Assembly (NCBI GenBank): GCA_028683855.1
Contig: JAQUHA010000017.1
Location: 23,429-87,428, forward strand
DNA from: Desulfuromonadaceae bacterium
GTDB taxonomy: Bacteria; Desulfobacterota; Desulfuromonadia; Geobacterales; Pseudopelobacteraceae
Direction of reading: 5' to 3'
Length of the DNA: 64,000 nt
The notes under the pieces were generated by a model. It saw only the letters and a list, made by a program, of their open reading frames with translations, made no database searches and was not told the origin of the DNA. Within the stretch, counting starts at the first letter, position 1. Each line of letters opens with the position of its first letter. The position numbers were made by a program, and so were the translations under genes. Positions 1 through 9,732 of this stretch are shown piece after piece.

Positions 1-315
1 AACAATATTCATTGCAGTCTTTGGAGTGCCCCCCATAGCATAAATATCGCTTAGAGCATTGGCTGCAGCTATTTGACCGAATCGAAACGGATCATCAACC
101 ATTGGAGGGAAGAAATCAAGCGTCTGTACCAGAGCAAGGTCGTCTGACACCTTGTAAATTCCAGCGTCATCCGGATTCTCAAGACCAATCAGCAGATTGG
201 AATCAACAGGCAGATCAAGACCGCAGAGAGCCTTATGCAGGATACCCGGTGCCAGTTTTGCCGCACAACCTGAGCCTCTAACTGTTTGAGTAAGCTTTAA
301 GGGTTTGTAATTCAT
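1..315 (-). CDS. selD: Selenide, water dikinase SelD (5' part, runs off the window)
   Basis: SelD makes selenophosphate from selenide and ATP, the selenium donor for selenocysteine and selenouridine. Only the N-terminal 105 residues lie in the window; the frame stays open to base 1. It begins [20 protein letters not shown], placing Cys17 and Lys20 where the catalytic pair of this family sits. The later [15 protein letters not shown] and [11 protein letters not shown] segments are typical of the ATP/metal-binding N-terminal domain. The ATG at 315 has an AGGAG-type ribosome site just upstream. Codon 17 is TGT, so this is the cysteine form, not the selenocysteine form found in many SelD genes. 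It is divergent from tex. The family call is secure; the C-terminal half is not visible. Confidence 0.93.
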   Translation of the reverse strand, partial: MNYKPLKLTQTVRGSGCAAKLAPGILHKALCGLDLPVDSNLLIGLENPDDAGIYKVSDDLALVQTLDFFPPMVDDPFRFGQIAAANALSDIYAMGGTPKTAMNIV

Positions 316-449
316 AAAAGGTTGCTCCTACCAATTCATAACTGTTTATATTAAGATGCGACTTCAGTAGTGAAGAGAGCATACTCATACGAACTTGAAG
401 ATATGTCAAACTGATAAATTAGCAATTAAAATCAGGAACGGGAGAATAA

Positions 450-2630
450 ATGAAGCTGGCTGACTCACAAAAGGGAAAATTAATCAAATACTTAGCCGAT
501 AAAACGTCACTTAGACCTGACCAACTTGAGAATACTGTCGGGCTTCTGTTTGACGGGGGGACAATCCCTTTTATTGCAAGATACAGAAAGGAGGTCACGG
601 GGGAGCTTGATGAAGTACAGATCCGCACGGTGGAAGATCTTCTAAGCTATTTCTGTGAGCTCGAAGAGCGTAAGTTCACTGTACTTAAGACCATTGAGGA
701 GCAGGGGAAACTTACTCCTGAGCTGCGGGAGCTTATAGAGTCAACCAGTCAGAAAACCGAGCTTGAAGATCTTTATCTGCCGTACAAACCAAAACGGCGC
801 ACTAAAGCAACTATTGCAAAAGAGCGGGGCTTGGAACCTCTGGCTGACATTATTGCCGCACAGGAGCTGCTCACCGGAAATCCGGAGGATGTGGCAAAAC
901 AGTTCGTCGCCCCTGATAAGGAAATTGCGGATGCTGCCGCCGCAGTTGAAGGAGCCGGGCATATTCTTGCTGAACGGCTTTCAGACAACGCTGAGGCTAG
1001 GGGTGCTGTAAGAAAACTCACCAAAGAGCATGGAATGATGACCTCCAGAGTAGCTGCAGATTATAAGGAGCAGCTGACCAAATATGAGATGTATTACGAT
1101 TTCCAGGAGCTCCTGAAGTCTACCCCGTCACATCGTATGCTTGCAATGCGACGGGGAGAAAAGGAAGAAGTTCTCTATTTGGCTATATCAGCACCGGTGG
1201 AACTTATTTTGTCTGCTCTTAAGGCTCACCTTATTATTCGTTCGAGCATATTTTCTCCACTGCTTGAGCAAGTTGCGACGGATGCATACAAAAGGCTGAT
1301 CGCCCCATCAATTGAAGTCGAGTTAAGACTTGAAAGCAAGGAAGCTGCTGATGCTACAGCTATTGCTGTGTTTACGCGCAATCTTCGTGAACTGCTTCTT
1401 GCACCTCCGGCAGGAGGCAGGAGGGTAATGGGTATTGACCCCGGCTTCCGTACCGGTTCAAAGTTGGCAGTTGTAGATGAAACAGGTCGTTTTCTTGAGC
1501 ATATAACCGTCTATCCACATATCGGCGAGGGGAGGGTTCCGCAGGCAAAACATGATTTTCTCAGAGTTGCCGAGTCTAATAAAATAGAGATGATTGCCAT
1601 CGGCAACGGCACAGCAAGTCGTGAGATGGAACTTTTTGCCAGAGAAACTCTTGCCGAAAAGGGCCTTGATATACCGGTTGTTTCAGTAAGCGAGTCTGGC
1701 GCGAGTATTTACTCCGCATCAGACATTGCTCGCGAAGAGTTTCCTGATATGGACCTTACTGTCCGTGGTGCAATTTCAATCGCAAGACGTCTGCAGGACC
1801 CCCTTGGAGAGTTGGTAAAGGTAGATCCCAAAAGCATCGGAGTCGGTCAGTACCAGCATGATGTCAACCAGAATATGCTCAAAAAATCACTGGATGCTGT
1901 TGTAGAGTCCGCTGTCAACTACGTGGGGGTTGATTTAAATACCGCATCCTGGGCTCTGTTGTCCTACGTTTCCGGGGTCGGACCGACGCTTGCCAAAGCT
2001 ATAACCCGTTACAGAGATGAACATGGTTCATTTAGTTCCCGCAAAGAGCTGATGAAAGTGCCACGATTTGGTGCCAAATCTTTTGAGCAGTCTGCAGGTT
2101 TTCTACGAATCAGAGGTGCTGCAAATCCGCTGGACAACTCTGCCGTTCATCCCGAACGTTATGAAGTGATAGAGTTAATGGCATCGGATCTGGGGGTGAC
2201 AATAGATGATCTACTTAAGGATTCATCCCTGACGGGCAGGATTGATTTGAAAAGATATGTGACACAAAATATTGGTTTACCGACATTGAAAGACATCATG
2301 GAAGAGCTTAAAAAACCGGGGAGGGATCCACGCAGCCGATTTCAGACTGCATCTTTCAGAGACGACATCCGGACAATCGGCGATCTTGAGCGGGGAATGA
2401 CGCTGCAGGGTATTGTTACAAATGTTACTGCTTTTGGCGCTTTTGTGGATATAGGTGTTCATCAGGATGGACTGGTACATATCAGTCATCTGGCAAATCG
2501 TTATATAAAAGACCCGAATGATGCCGTAAAGGCTGGACAGGTCGTTAATGTTAAAGTGCTGACTGCGGATCCTGAGAGGAAACGCATCTCACTGTCAATA
2601 AAAGAGGCAGAGCAGAAAACCGGCAATTAA
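450..2630 (+). CDS. tex: Tex family RNA-binding transcription accessory protein
   Basis: Tex is a conserved cytoplasmic nucleic-acid-binding protein linked to transcription fidelity and stress; its exact biochemical role is unsettled. The 726-residue product is near the family length. Visible in order are the helical N-terminal Tex domain (residues about 1-200), a YqgF/RNase H-like fold around 325-450 (VMGIDPGFRTGSKLAVVD), tandem helix-hairpin-helix motifs around 500-560 (SGVGPTLAKAITRYRDEHGSF) and a C-terminal S1 RNA-binding domain from about residue 645 (TAFGAFVDIGVHQDGLVHIS). The ATG has a GGGAG ribosome site at an ideal distance. It converges on uvrC with 19 bases between the stop codons, and no terminator hairpin is obvious there. 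Confidence 0.96.
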   Translation: MKLADSQKGKLIKYLADKTSLRPDQLENTVGLLFDGGTIPFIARYRKEVTGELDEVQIRTVEDLLSYFCELEERKFTVLKTIEEQGKLTPELRELIESTSQKTELEDLYLPYKPKRRTKATIAKERGLEPLADIIAAQELLTGNPEDVAKQFVAPDKEIADAAAAVEGAGHILAERLSDNAEARGAVRKLTKEHGMMTSRVAADYKEQLTKYEMYYDFQELLKSTPSHRMLAMRRGEKEEVLYLAISAPVELILSALKAHLIIRSSIFSPLLEQVATDAYKRLIAPSIEVELRLESKEAADATAIAVFTRNLRELLLAPPAGGRRVMGIDPGFRTGSKLAVVDETGRFLEHITVYPHIGEGRVPQAKHDFLRVAESNKIEMIAIGNGTASREMELFARETLAEKGLDIPVVSVSESGASIYSASDIAREEFPDMDLTVRGAISIARRLQDPLGELVKVDPKSIGVGQYQHDVNQNMLKKSLDAVVESAVNYVGVDLNTASWALLSYVSGVGPTLAKAITRYRDEHGSFSSRKELMKVPRFGAKSFEQSAGFLRIRGAANPLDNSAVHPERYEVIELMASDLGVTIDDLLKDSSLTGRIDLKRYVTQNIGLPTLKDIMEELKKPGRDPRSRFQTASFRDDIRTIGDLERGMTLQGIVTNVTAFGAFVDIGVHQDGLVHISHLANRYIKDPNDAVKAGQVVNVKVLTADPERKRISLSIKEAEQKTGN

Positions 2631-2649
2631 ATATCGGAATCGAGTTGGT

Positions 2650-4479
2650 TCACCCTCGCAACGCTATGTAAACAGCCTCAGCGGTTTTATAATTCATCTC
2701 TTTGACTGCCGCTATATCTTCCAGAGTCACCTCTTTCAAATGCTGCAGGCTGCCGAAATGTTTTAACAAGGCGTTTCGCCGCTTAGGACCGATCCCTTCA
2801 ATATTTTCGAGCGCAGTTGATATCCCCTCTTTCCCGCGAAGCTTTCTGTGATAGGTTATTGCAAACCTGTGCGCCTCATCACGGATAGCCGACAGTAGAA
2901 GAAGCGGCTTTGAATTTTGACGTAAAATGACCGGATTTTTCCTCCCCGGCAAAAATACGCGCTCATCACTTTTTCTAACAACGGATGTTGAATCAGCCTG
3001 CAGCACCCGGCTTTTAGCCAGAGAAATAAGATCAACCCCCCCCTCAAGAGAGAGTTCCGACAGAATACCCCTAACGGCATTCAGTTGACCAATTCCGCCA
3101 TCGACTATAACAAGATCAGGCAGCCCATCTTTTTCTATATTTTCCGTACTGAAGCGACGGACAAAAACCTCCCTCAACATTGCAAAATCGTCCTGCCCCG
3201 CAACTGAGCGTATACGATAGCGGCGATATCTGGCTGTATCTGCTCTCCCCATACTAAAAACAATGCCGCTACCAACTGAAAATCGACCCTGAATTGTGGA
3301 GATATCGTAGCACTCTATACGCCGTGGAATCCTTGAAAGATCCAGACGCCTGTAAAGCTCTTCCAGAACTGTTTCGGAGGCAGCCTCTTTCTCCACCAGT
3401 TCACGCGCCATTGAAAATGCGTTCTTTACTGCCATTTCCACCAGTTCACGCTTTGTTCCTTTTATTGGAAGATGGAGGGAAACAGCGCCGTTTTTCAACT
3501 CACTTAGGAGATTTGACTGTTCCTTACGATCTTCTATTTCAAACGGAAGCATAATCTCTTCAGGTATATAAGATGTTTCGGAGTAATACTGCTGCAGAAA
3601 TGCTGATAATGCAGCGGCATCATCAAGTTCCCAGGCGAAAGTAAAGTGACGACTTCCTGAAAGAACTCCGGAGCGAATAAACAAAATAACAATATCTACA
3701 CAACTATTGTTTCTGCAGTATCCAATTACGTCGCTATTTCCATCCCGCAGCACAACCTTCTGTTTCTCTACCGTTACCTCAATCGAACGAAGAAGATTCC
3801 GCCATCTTGCCGCCTCTTCATAAAGCTCACGAGATGAAGCATCAAGCATACGCCGCCTCAATTCGCTTACAAGGATTCGCCCTTTACCCTCGAGAAAGAG
3901 AACAGCACCATTAACCAAAGCAGTGTAGGCTTCAGCAGTTATAAGCTTCTGGCATGGACCGGAGCATTGACCTATCTGGTAGTACAGACAGGTGCGTTTA
4001 CGAGACATACAGGTTGAGAGTGGATAGTGCCTCAGCGGAAACATTCTGGTAATCTGATGGAGTACATCTCTGGCTGACATACCGGATGAATATGGACCGA
4101 AATACAGGGCGCCGTCTTTCGGGCGTCTCCGTACAACTGTAAAGCGGGGAAATGCTTCATCTGGATCAATTCTCAGCGAAAAATATGTCTTATCATCTTT
4201 AAGGTTAAGATTATATCGTGGGCGATGCTGCTTAATAAGAGTGTTTTCAAGAAGCAGCGCCTCCTTTTCTGTATCAGTCAGCAGAATGTCTATATCTCCA
4301 ACCTTAGCCATCAGAAATTTTACATGATATCTGGAGTCACCGGAGGAGTTGAAATATGAGCGTACCCGCTGGCGCAAATTACGAGCCTTGCCGATATATA
4401 TTATTACTCCATCGGCATCCCGCATCTGATAAACGCCGGGTGATGTGGAAAACTGTCGTACTTTTTCTTCAAGAGTCAT
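2650..4479 (-). CDS. uvrC: Excinuclease ABC subunit UvrC
   Basis: UvrC is the dual-incision nuclease of nucleotide excision repair, working with UvrA and UvrB; uvrB lies about 43 kb away in this window. The 609-residue product shows the N-terminal GIY-YIG nuclease domain (SPGVYQMRDADGVIIYIGKA), a UVR coiled segment near residue 200-230 that would contact UvrB, the RNase H-like C-terminal endonuclease domain (IECYDISTIQG, LVIVDGGIGQLNA) and a terminal helix-hairpin-helix (ENIEGIGPKRRNALLKHFGS). The frame is open 54 bases further upstream, but the ATG at 4479 (MTLEEKVRQF) is preferred because it follows an AGGA ribosome site and matches the family N-terminus. Confidence 0.96.
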   Translation of the reverse strand: MTLEEKVRQFSTSPGVYQMRDADGVIIYIGKARNLRQRVRSYFNSSGDSRYHVKFLMAKVGDIDILLTDTEKEALLLENTLIKQHRPRYNLNLKDDKTYFSLRIDPDEAFPRFTVVRRRPKDGALYFGPYSSGMSARDVLHQITRMFPLRHYPLSTCMSRKRTCLYYQIGQCSGPCQKLITAEAYTALVNGAVLFLEGKGRILVSELRRRMLDASSRELYEEAARWRNLLRSIEVTVEKQKVVLRDGNSDVIGYCRNNSCVDIVILFIRSGVLSGSRHFTFAWELDDAAALSAFLQQYYSETSYIPEEIMLPFEIEDRKEQSNLLSELKNGAVSLHLPIKGTKRELVEMAVKNAFSMARELVEKEAASETVLEELYRRLDLSRIPRRIECYDISTIQGRFSVGSGIVFSMGRADTARYRRYRIRSVAGQDDFAMLREVFVRRFSTENIEKDGLPDLVIVDGGIGQLNAVRGILSELSLEGGVDLISLAKSRVLQADSTSVVRKSDERVFLPGRKNPVILRQNSKPLLLLSAIRDEAHRFAITYHRKLRGKEGISTALENIEGIGPKRRNALLKHFGSLQHLKEVTLEDIAAVKEMNYKTAEAVYIALRG

Positions 4480-4625
4480 GTTCTTAATCCTACCTGTTTG
4501 AATCTTCAATGTGAAGAGGCATTTAATGCCCATTTATAAGGCAGGTGCAAATTAAAAAGGCAGCACAAACTTTTCAACAAAGAATAATTGCAGCAATTAC
4601 AGCTAGTTGTTCGGCACGTCATATT

Positions 4626-4641
4626 TGGCTATATTCTTGCT
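4626..4641 (+). promoter_or_regulatory. Sigma-54 promoter for amtB
   Basis: TGGCTA, five bases, TTGCT: the GG at 4627-4628 and GC at 4639-4640 are separated by exactly ten bases, as the -24/-12 promoter of RpoN requires. It lies 55 bases upstream of the amtB start. Nitrogen-limited, sigma-54-dependent expression of ammonium transporters is well established, so site and gene support each other. No enhancer site was identified. Confidence 0.7.
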
Positions 4642-4695
4642 CTTTAGCAAAAACCCCAAAGAAGGGGCGATAGAAAACAGTGGAGGTATTTCTAT

Positions 4696-5916
4696 ATGGA
4701 CAGCGTGTCAATGATGACAGGACTGAAAAGCAGCAGCGATGTACTTTTTCTTCTGTTGGGCGCAGTAATGGTTTTTGCTATGCATGCGGGCTTTGCCTTT
4801 CTTGAAGTTGGTACTGTACGCAAAAAGAACCAGGTAAATGCGTTGGTCAAAATTCTTACCGACTGGTCTGTTTCAACAGTGGTTTACTTTGTAATAGGCT
4901 TTCCGATCGCTTACGGAATATCATTTTTAAAACCTGCTGAAGAGCTTCTCGGAGCTACGCAAGGGTATGACCTTGTTCATTTTTTCTTCCTTCTCTGTTT
5001 TTCTGCCTGCATCCCTGCTATCATCTCCGGCGGCATCGCTGAACGCGCCAAGTTCTGGCCACAGGTTACTGCGGGTGCAATTTTTGCCGGTCTATCATAC
5101 CCTTTCTTTGAATCACTGATATGGGGACAGAACTCTTCACAGCTGCAGGCATATTTTAAATCCATCGGCGGAGCAGAGTTTCATGATTATGCCGGCTCTG
5201 TTGTTGTTCATTCCATTGGGGGGTGGATAGCACTACCTGCAATAATAATCCTCGGTCCCCGTATGGGTCGCTTCGTCCGTGGCAAATCCCATCCGATACT
5301 GGTAAGTAACATACCGTTTCTTGCTCTTGGCTCTTGGGTTCTGGCTGTAGGCTGGTTCGGATTTAATGTTATGAGTGCAGGGAGTCTTGAGAAGATTTCA
5401 GGGCTTGTAGCCGTCAATTCACTTATGGCTATGGTTGGAGGTGTTCTTGCTGCGCTGGTCGCCGGTAGAAATGATCCCGGTTTTATCCACAACGGCGCAT
5501 TGGCAGGGCTTATTGCTGTCTGTGCCGGAAGCGACATAATGCACCCGCTTGGTGCTTTCGTGGTTGGCTGTATTGCGTCCGTACTTTTTGTTTACGGGTT
5601 TCATATAGAGCAGGAAAAAATGAAAATCGATGATGTACTCGGAGTATGGCCGCTTCATGGAATCACCGGCACATGGGGTGGGATTGCGGCTGGCATATTT
5701 GGACAGAAGTTCCTGGGAGGAGTTGGCGGTGTCAGCTTCGCATCACAACTGACCGGCAGTTTATTTGCCGTAATATTTGCGCTGGCAAGCAGTTTTATCG
5801 TCTATATGGTTCTAAATAAAACCGTCGGAATCAGACTTGATCAGGAGGACGAATTCAACGGGGCTGACCTTTCAATTCATAAAATCGGTGCTTATCCGGA
5901 AGATAGCATCCGCTGA
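4696..5916 (+). CDS. amtB: Ammonium transporter, AmtB family
   Basis: AmtB is an inner-membrane trimeric channel that takes up ammonium/ammonia. The 406-residue product is the usual length and is almost wholly hydrophobic, consistent with eleven membrane segments. The conserved twin histidines of the pore are seen at His172 (VVHSIGGW) and His321 (WPLHGITGTWGG), and the family signature with FFLLCFSACIPAIISGGIAERAKF is present. The start ATG follows a TGGAGG ribosome site. A sigma-54 promoter lies just upstream. Unlike most bacterial loci there is no glnK/glnB P-II gene beside it: the neighbours are uvrC and an unrelated secreted-protein operon, so its P-II partner must be elsewhere. Confidence 0.95.
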   Translation: MDSVSMMTGLKSSSDVLFLLLGAVMVFAMHAGFAFLEVGTVRKKNQVNALVKILTDWSVSTVVYFVIGFPIAYGISFLKPAEELLGATQGYDLVHFFFLLCFSACIPAIISGGIAERAKFWPQVTAGAIFAGLSYPFFESLIWGQNSSQLQAYFKSIGGAEFHDYAGSVVVHSIGGWIALPAIIILGPRMGRFVRGKSHPILVSNIPFLALGSWVLAVGWFGFNVMSAGSLEKISGLVAVNSLMAMVGGVLAALVAGRNDPGFIHNGALAGLIAVCAGSDIMHPLGAFVVGCIASVLFVYGFHIEQEKMKIDDVLGVWPLHGITGTWGGIAAGIFGQKFLGGVGGVSFASQLTGSLFAVIFALASSFIVYMVLNKTVGIRLDQEDEFNGADLSIHKIGAYPEDSIR

Positions 5917-5922
5917 TTACCG

Positions 5923-5964
5923 GGCGCTCTGTTTTTTGCTTTTTAACCGCTTTAACAGAGCGCC
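5923..5964 (+). terminator. Hairpin after amtB, possible terminator
   Basis: A perfect 11-bp inverted repeat (GGCGCTCTGTT at 5923-5933 with AACAGAGCGCC at 5954-5964) lies 6 bases after the amtB stop. The loop is 20 bases and there is no clean T-run after the stem, so intrinsic termination is plausible but not certain. Confidence 0.45.
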
Positions 5965-6110
5965 TGATAAAGGTTGCTAACGTGCTGACATACCGTTTCT
6001 TTCGTTGACAATGACGGTAAGAGGTGCTACTTAAAAGGCATTTTACCTGCAGAATATATCTGCTCTTCGAGTGCCGCCATCTGTATAGTCGGCCAAAGAG
6101 GTCTACTAAC

Positions 6111-8909
6111 GTGATATTACTGAAATTATGCCGCAACATTCTTCTCCGGACACTGATCACTCTAGTCATAATTTCATCTTTGATAATACCCCCTGCTTTT
6201 GCCCAGGAAACTGAGGATTCTCAGGTTTTTATTGCCGGTTTCAACGCATACCAGCAGAAGGATTATGCTTCATCCATTGAAAAAATGAATGAGGTCCTTG
6301 AAAAATACCCCGATACACCGCTCAGAGACATGGCAATGTTCTGGCTTTCAAGATCCTACTACAAAGCCGGCAACCAACAGGAAGCCGCCCGCTATCTCTC
6401 GCAGTTTTCTAAAGAATATCCAGACAATCCGCTTAAAAGTACAGTTGAAGATGAACTTCTTGATCTGACAGCTCGTTTTGAAAAGGGTGAGAAGCTTTCA
6501 GTAGGGACTCCACCGGCTAAACAGCCTGATCGACTGGCTGCTAAAAAGGCTAAAGCCGAAAAAGAGCGGATTGCTGCCGAAAAGGCTGAGGAGGCGAAAC
6601 GCGCTGCAGCTGCCGCTGAGACAGCTCGTGTTGCTGCCCTTAAACAGCTTGAAGAAAATGCCGCAGCCGAGAAAAAAGAGCTTCAGCGGATAGCGGCTGT
6701 AAAAGCTGAACAGGAGCGTATTGCTCTCGTAAAAGCTGAGGAAGAGCGAATTGCTGCCGCTGCCGCCGAAGCAGCCAGAGTTGACGCTCTTAAAGATGCC
6801 GAAGAACGGGCTGCCGCTGCCAAAAAAGAGGACGAGCGACTGGCCACTCTTAAAAATGAACAGGAGCGCGTAGCAGAAAATACGACTCGCCTGGAAAGGG
6901 AGCGGGAGAAAGCTGCATCAATTAAAGCTGAAGAGACGCGCAGAACTGCTGAAAATGCCGAGCTGCAGCGCATAGCTGCTGCAAAGGCTGAAGAGGCTCG
7001 AATTGCAGCTGCAAAAGAAGAGGAATTCTTACGGGCTGCCGCTGACGATGAAACTGCCCGGCTTGCTTCACAAAAAGCTGAGCGCGAACAGACAGCTCTT
7101 GCAAAAGCGGAAGATGCAAAACGGGCTGCAGCCGTTGCTGATGCTGCCAGACTTGCTTCTCTCAAGGCTGAAGAAGATCGCAAAGCTGCAGAACTGATTG
7201 CAAAAGAAGAAGAGAAAACCCGTTTATCAGCTCTTAAGGCTGAAGAGTTACGCCTCGCAGAGCAGAAACGCGCTGAAGAAAAGAGCAGAGCGACAAAGCT
7301 TGAATATCGCGAGAGGGCTATCAGCCAATACAAATCGATTATAGATAAATTCCCAACATCCGCCGCTGCAGCTACTGCAGCTGCAAAACTCCGTGAAATG
7401 GGAGTTGCAGTAGCACTGCCTCCAGCTGTTCTTGAGGAAGCACTCCCTGAAAATGCCCAGATTCTAAGGTTGGAGGTTGCACAGTTTGCAGGCTTTGAAT
7501 TTAATCTTCTAAGCCACCCCGATGCCTTTATAGTCGGGCAGCCGGTTTCTGTTCCATTTGAAATAATCAACAGGGGTAACGGAAGTGACTCCTTCAGTAT
7601 CGAATCCGCCTTCCCTGCATCTTTCAAAGCACGTTTCGCTTCAGCGGCTGAACCGTCAATAACTATAAGCGAGACACCTCTGCTTGGGCCCGGCGAGACA
7701 TTCAGAGGGGTTATTGATCTTGTTATACCACCTGAGAGCATTGATGGTCTCAGAATCACTCACCCTGTAAAAACAGCGTCGCGACTTATGGCTGAAGCCT
7801 CACAATCACGTGAAATTGCGCTTGTTGCTTCCGCGCCTCTCCTTCGTGCAGTACTCAGAACAGAAAAGAGCAAACTTCTACCTGGAGAAAAGGTCAGCTA
7901 TCGGATCGCTGTGCTGAATGTCGGATCTACTACCGCACAAAATGTAAAGTTCCGTTTAAGCTACCCACCACAGTTTGAACCGCTTGATTACGCTGAAGCA
8001 GGCTTTAAACAGGAAATGAACTCTGCTCTGGTCTTTGACGGTTTACAGGTTAAATCCGGCGAGAGCAGAGAGTTCAGTGTAGCCTTCCGGTTAAAGAACG
8101 ACTCACTTGCCGGTCAGGAACTTTCTACACGGGCTGAGTTGATTAACAGTCAGCTGAATACAAATGCATCGTTTGTATCAAACATGGCTTATGTTGAATC
8201 ACAACACGGTATAATGGTGAGGTCTGGTTCAGAAAAAGTATTGGCTGTTCCCGGTCAAACGATTACTGTGCCTTTTGTTGTAACCAACAACGGCAATGTG
8301 CGGGAGAAATTCAGTATCACTTCAAACGTAACCGGAGCTCAGGACGCTATAGTATTCAACGATATGAACCGTGACGGGATTCAACAGACAAGTGAGCCTG
8401 TAATCAACGAGATCGGTCCATTAGCTCCTCGCGAAGAGGCAAGCATTGTAGTAAAGATAAATACACCTCGCGATGCAACTGACGGAAGTAAAGGGAGCGT
8501 AAAAGTTTCATTCGTCTCGGAAGGTGATGTCAACAGTTCTGCATCAGGCTCGACTCAACTGTTCTACTCAAGACCTGTTCTTAAAATGCTTATGGCTGGA
8601 CATGATGGGCGTCTTAAACCTGGAGACGTGGCGTCGTTTGAGTTGACGATTGTAAATAACGGCTCAAATCTTGCCAGAATAGTTGAACTGCAGAGCGCCT
8701 GGCCTGAGCAGCTTGAGCTTATTGCCGCTGAACCTGCTAATACAACTATCCAGAACGGAAGTGTCATCTGGCGCTTTAAGGAAGTGGGAGCTTCAGAGAA
8801 AAGGGTAATAAGAGTTTCCTTCAGAGTTAAACCGGTTACCGGTGTCGGTACTGCAATTCAGGTAAAGAATGTTCTTACTTATGAAGATCAATTGGGGAAC
8901 AAATATTAA
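6111..8909 (+). CDS. Secreted TPR / coiled-coil / Ig-like repeat protein
   Basis: I do not recognise a named family. The GTG at 6111 is chosen because AAAGAGG precedes it and a clean signal peptide follows (hydrophobic core to residue 26, cleavage after AFA31). Residues 35-115 look like tol-pal/BamD-type TPRs (AFNAYQQKDYASSIEKMNEVLEKYP would fit one repeat). About residues 136-402 are an uninterrupted Ala/Glu/Lys/Arg coiled coil with TolA-like heptads (AEEERIAAAAAEAARV). A second short TPR-like piece follows (YKSIIDKFPTS), then about 480 residues of beta-rich DUF11/CARDB-like modules (VPFVVTNNGNVREKFSITS, FELTIVNNGSNLA). No membrane anchor is seen at the C-terminus. The next gene starts one base after the stop. 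A structural or scaffolding role in the envelope is inference only. Confidence 0.75.
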   Translation: MILLKLCRNILLRTLITLVIISSLIIPPAFAQETEDSQVFIAGFNAYQQKDYASSIEKMNEVLEKYPDTPLRDMAMFWLSRSYYKAGNQQEAARYLSQFSKEYPDNPLKSTVEDELLDLTARFEKGEKLSVGTPPAKQPDRLAAKKAKAEKERIAAEKAEEAKRAAAAAETARVAALKQLEENAAAEKKELQRIAAVKAEQERIALVKAEEERIAAAAAEAARVDALKDAEERAAAAKKEDERLATLKNEQERVAENTTRLEREREKAASIKAEETRRTAENAELQRIAAAKAEEARIAAAKEEEFLRAAADDETARLASQKAEREQTALAKAEDAKRAAAVADAARLASLKAEEDRKAAELIAKEEEKTRLSALKAEELRLAEQKRAEEKSRATKLEYRERAISQYKSIIDKFPTSAAAATAAAKLREMGVAVALPPAVLEEALPENAQILRLEVAQFAGFEFNLLSHPDAFIVGQPVSVPFEIINRGNGSDSFSIESAFPASFKARFASAAEPSITISETPLLGPGETFRGVIDLVIPPESIDGLRITHPVKTASRLMAEASQSREIALVASAPLLRAVLRTEKSKLLPGEKVSYRIAVLNVGSTTAQNVKFRLSYPPQFEPLDYAEAGFKQEMNSALVFDGLQVKSGESREFSVAFRLKNDSLAGQELSTRAELINSQLNTNASFVSNMAYVESQHGIMVRSGSEKVLAVPGQTITVPFVVTNNGNVREKFSITSNVTGAQDAIVFNDMNRDGIQQTSEPVINEIGPLAPREEASIVVKINTPRDATDGSKGSVKVSFVSEGDVNSSASGSTQLFYSRPVLKMLMAGHDGRLKPGDVASFELTIVNNGSNLARIVELQSAWPEQLELIAAEPANTTIQNGSVIWRFKEVGASEKRVIRVSFRVKPVTGVGTAIQVKNVLTYEDQLGNKY

Positions 8910-8910
8910 T

Positions 8911-9666
8911 ATGAGTCCATTCGGCTTCTACATAGTCTTAATAGCAATAATAATTTCTTTTACTCAGACCGCTTTTGCCGAGGATTATCTCCTTTACACC
9001 CCTGAACCGGTCTCCTCAAAACAGCGTTCTTCTTCGCAGGATGGGATATTGGTTCAAAAAATAGAGATTAAAAAAGGGGATACTTTGTATGATATCTCCC
9101 GTAAATTCAGCGGACATGGAATGTATTTTCCACAGATTCTTCTCTTTAACTCTATTTCCAATCCAAATATGATTTATCCGGGCAGTTCCCTTAAAGTTCC
9201 TGTCACCAGGAGCACTACTGCCGTTTCAGAACCTGTTAAAAAGAGCGGACCGGTAAAAGCCGTAAAGCATACGAAGAAAGCTCCCGCTACTACAGAAACT
9301 ACGAACAATATTGAGCTTTCATTGAGCGATCTGCAGACACTCGGATCCAAACGTAAACAGTCCAAACCTTTGAAAAACAAAACAGCACTACTCAGCAGAA
9401 AAAGCCGAAATACTGTCCAATCCGCTATACCTGTCATTCACGCAAAGAGTGAAGAAATTGTGAAAACCGCCAATCAAACTGACTCTGCACCCGCAAATGA
9501 TGGGAAGCAGCTCTTTGAGTCTGCAGTAAAAGCCTATCGCAAAGACGACTGCTCGACCGCACTTAAACTCCTTGATCGTTATATTGCAGAGAACTCCAGA
9601 TCTCCACTTGCTGCAGACGCCTCATTATATAGAGCAGAATGTTATATGAAGATGTCGGCACAGTAA
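8911..9666 (+). CDS. LysM-domain periplasmic protein with C-terminal TPR
   Basis: LysM modules bind peptidoglycan or chitin-like glycans. The 251-residue product begins with a signal peptide (FYIVLIAIIISFTQTAFA, cleavage about residue 22). One LysM module covers residues about 49-97 (KIEIKKGDTLYDISRKFSGH, then SNPNMIYPGSSLKVPV). A basic Thr/Lys-rich linker follows, and the last 50 residues resemble one TPR or tol-pal unit (FESAVKAYRKDDCSTALKLL). ATG 8911 is preferred to upstream in-frame codons because GGGGAA precedes it and it directly follows the upstream stop, which suggests translational coupling. With its neighbour it may form a cell-wall-bound envelope complex; that is inference. Confidence 0.8.
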   Translation: MSPFGFYIVLIAIIISFTQTAFAEDYLLYTPEPVSSKQRSSSQDGILVQKIEIKKGDTLYDISRKFSGHGMYFPQILLFNSISNPNMIYPGSSLKVPVTRSTTAVSEPVKKSGPVKAVKHTKKAPATTETTNNIELSLSDLQTLGSKRKQSKPLKNKTALLSRKSRNTVQSAIPVIHAKSEEIVKTANQTDSAPANDGKQLFESAVKAYRKDDCSTALKLLDRYIAENSRSPLAADASLYRAECYMKMSAQ

Positions 9667-9732
9667 AACTGCATTCTTAATGACATATTAATATTTTGAT
9701 TTTACTGAGTAACAGCTACAAGGATACTTTTG

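Noticed and set aside
259..267. Selenocysteine codon at the active site of SelD
   Set aside because: The codon is TGT (Cys), not TGA; no Sec insertion is needed.
6683..7759. Long minus-strand open frame of 358 codons
   Set aside because: It is antisense to the Ala/Glu/Lys coiled coil of the forward gene; its Ser/Ala/Arg composition is the reverse reading of that repeat and it has no ribosome site or family resemblance.
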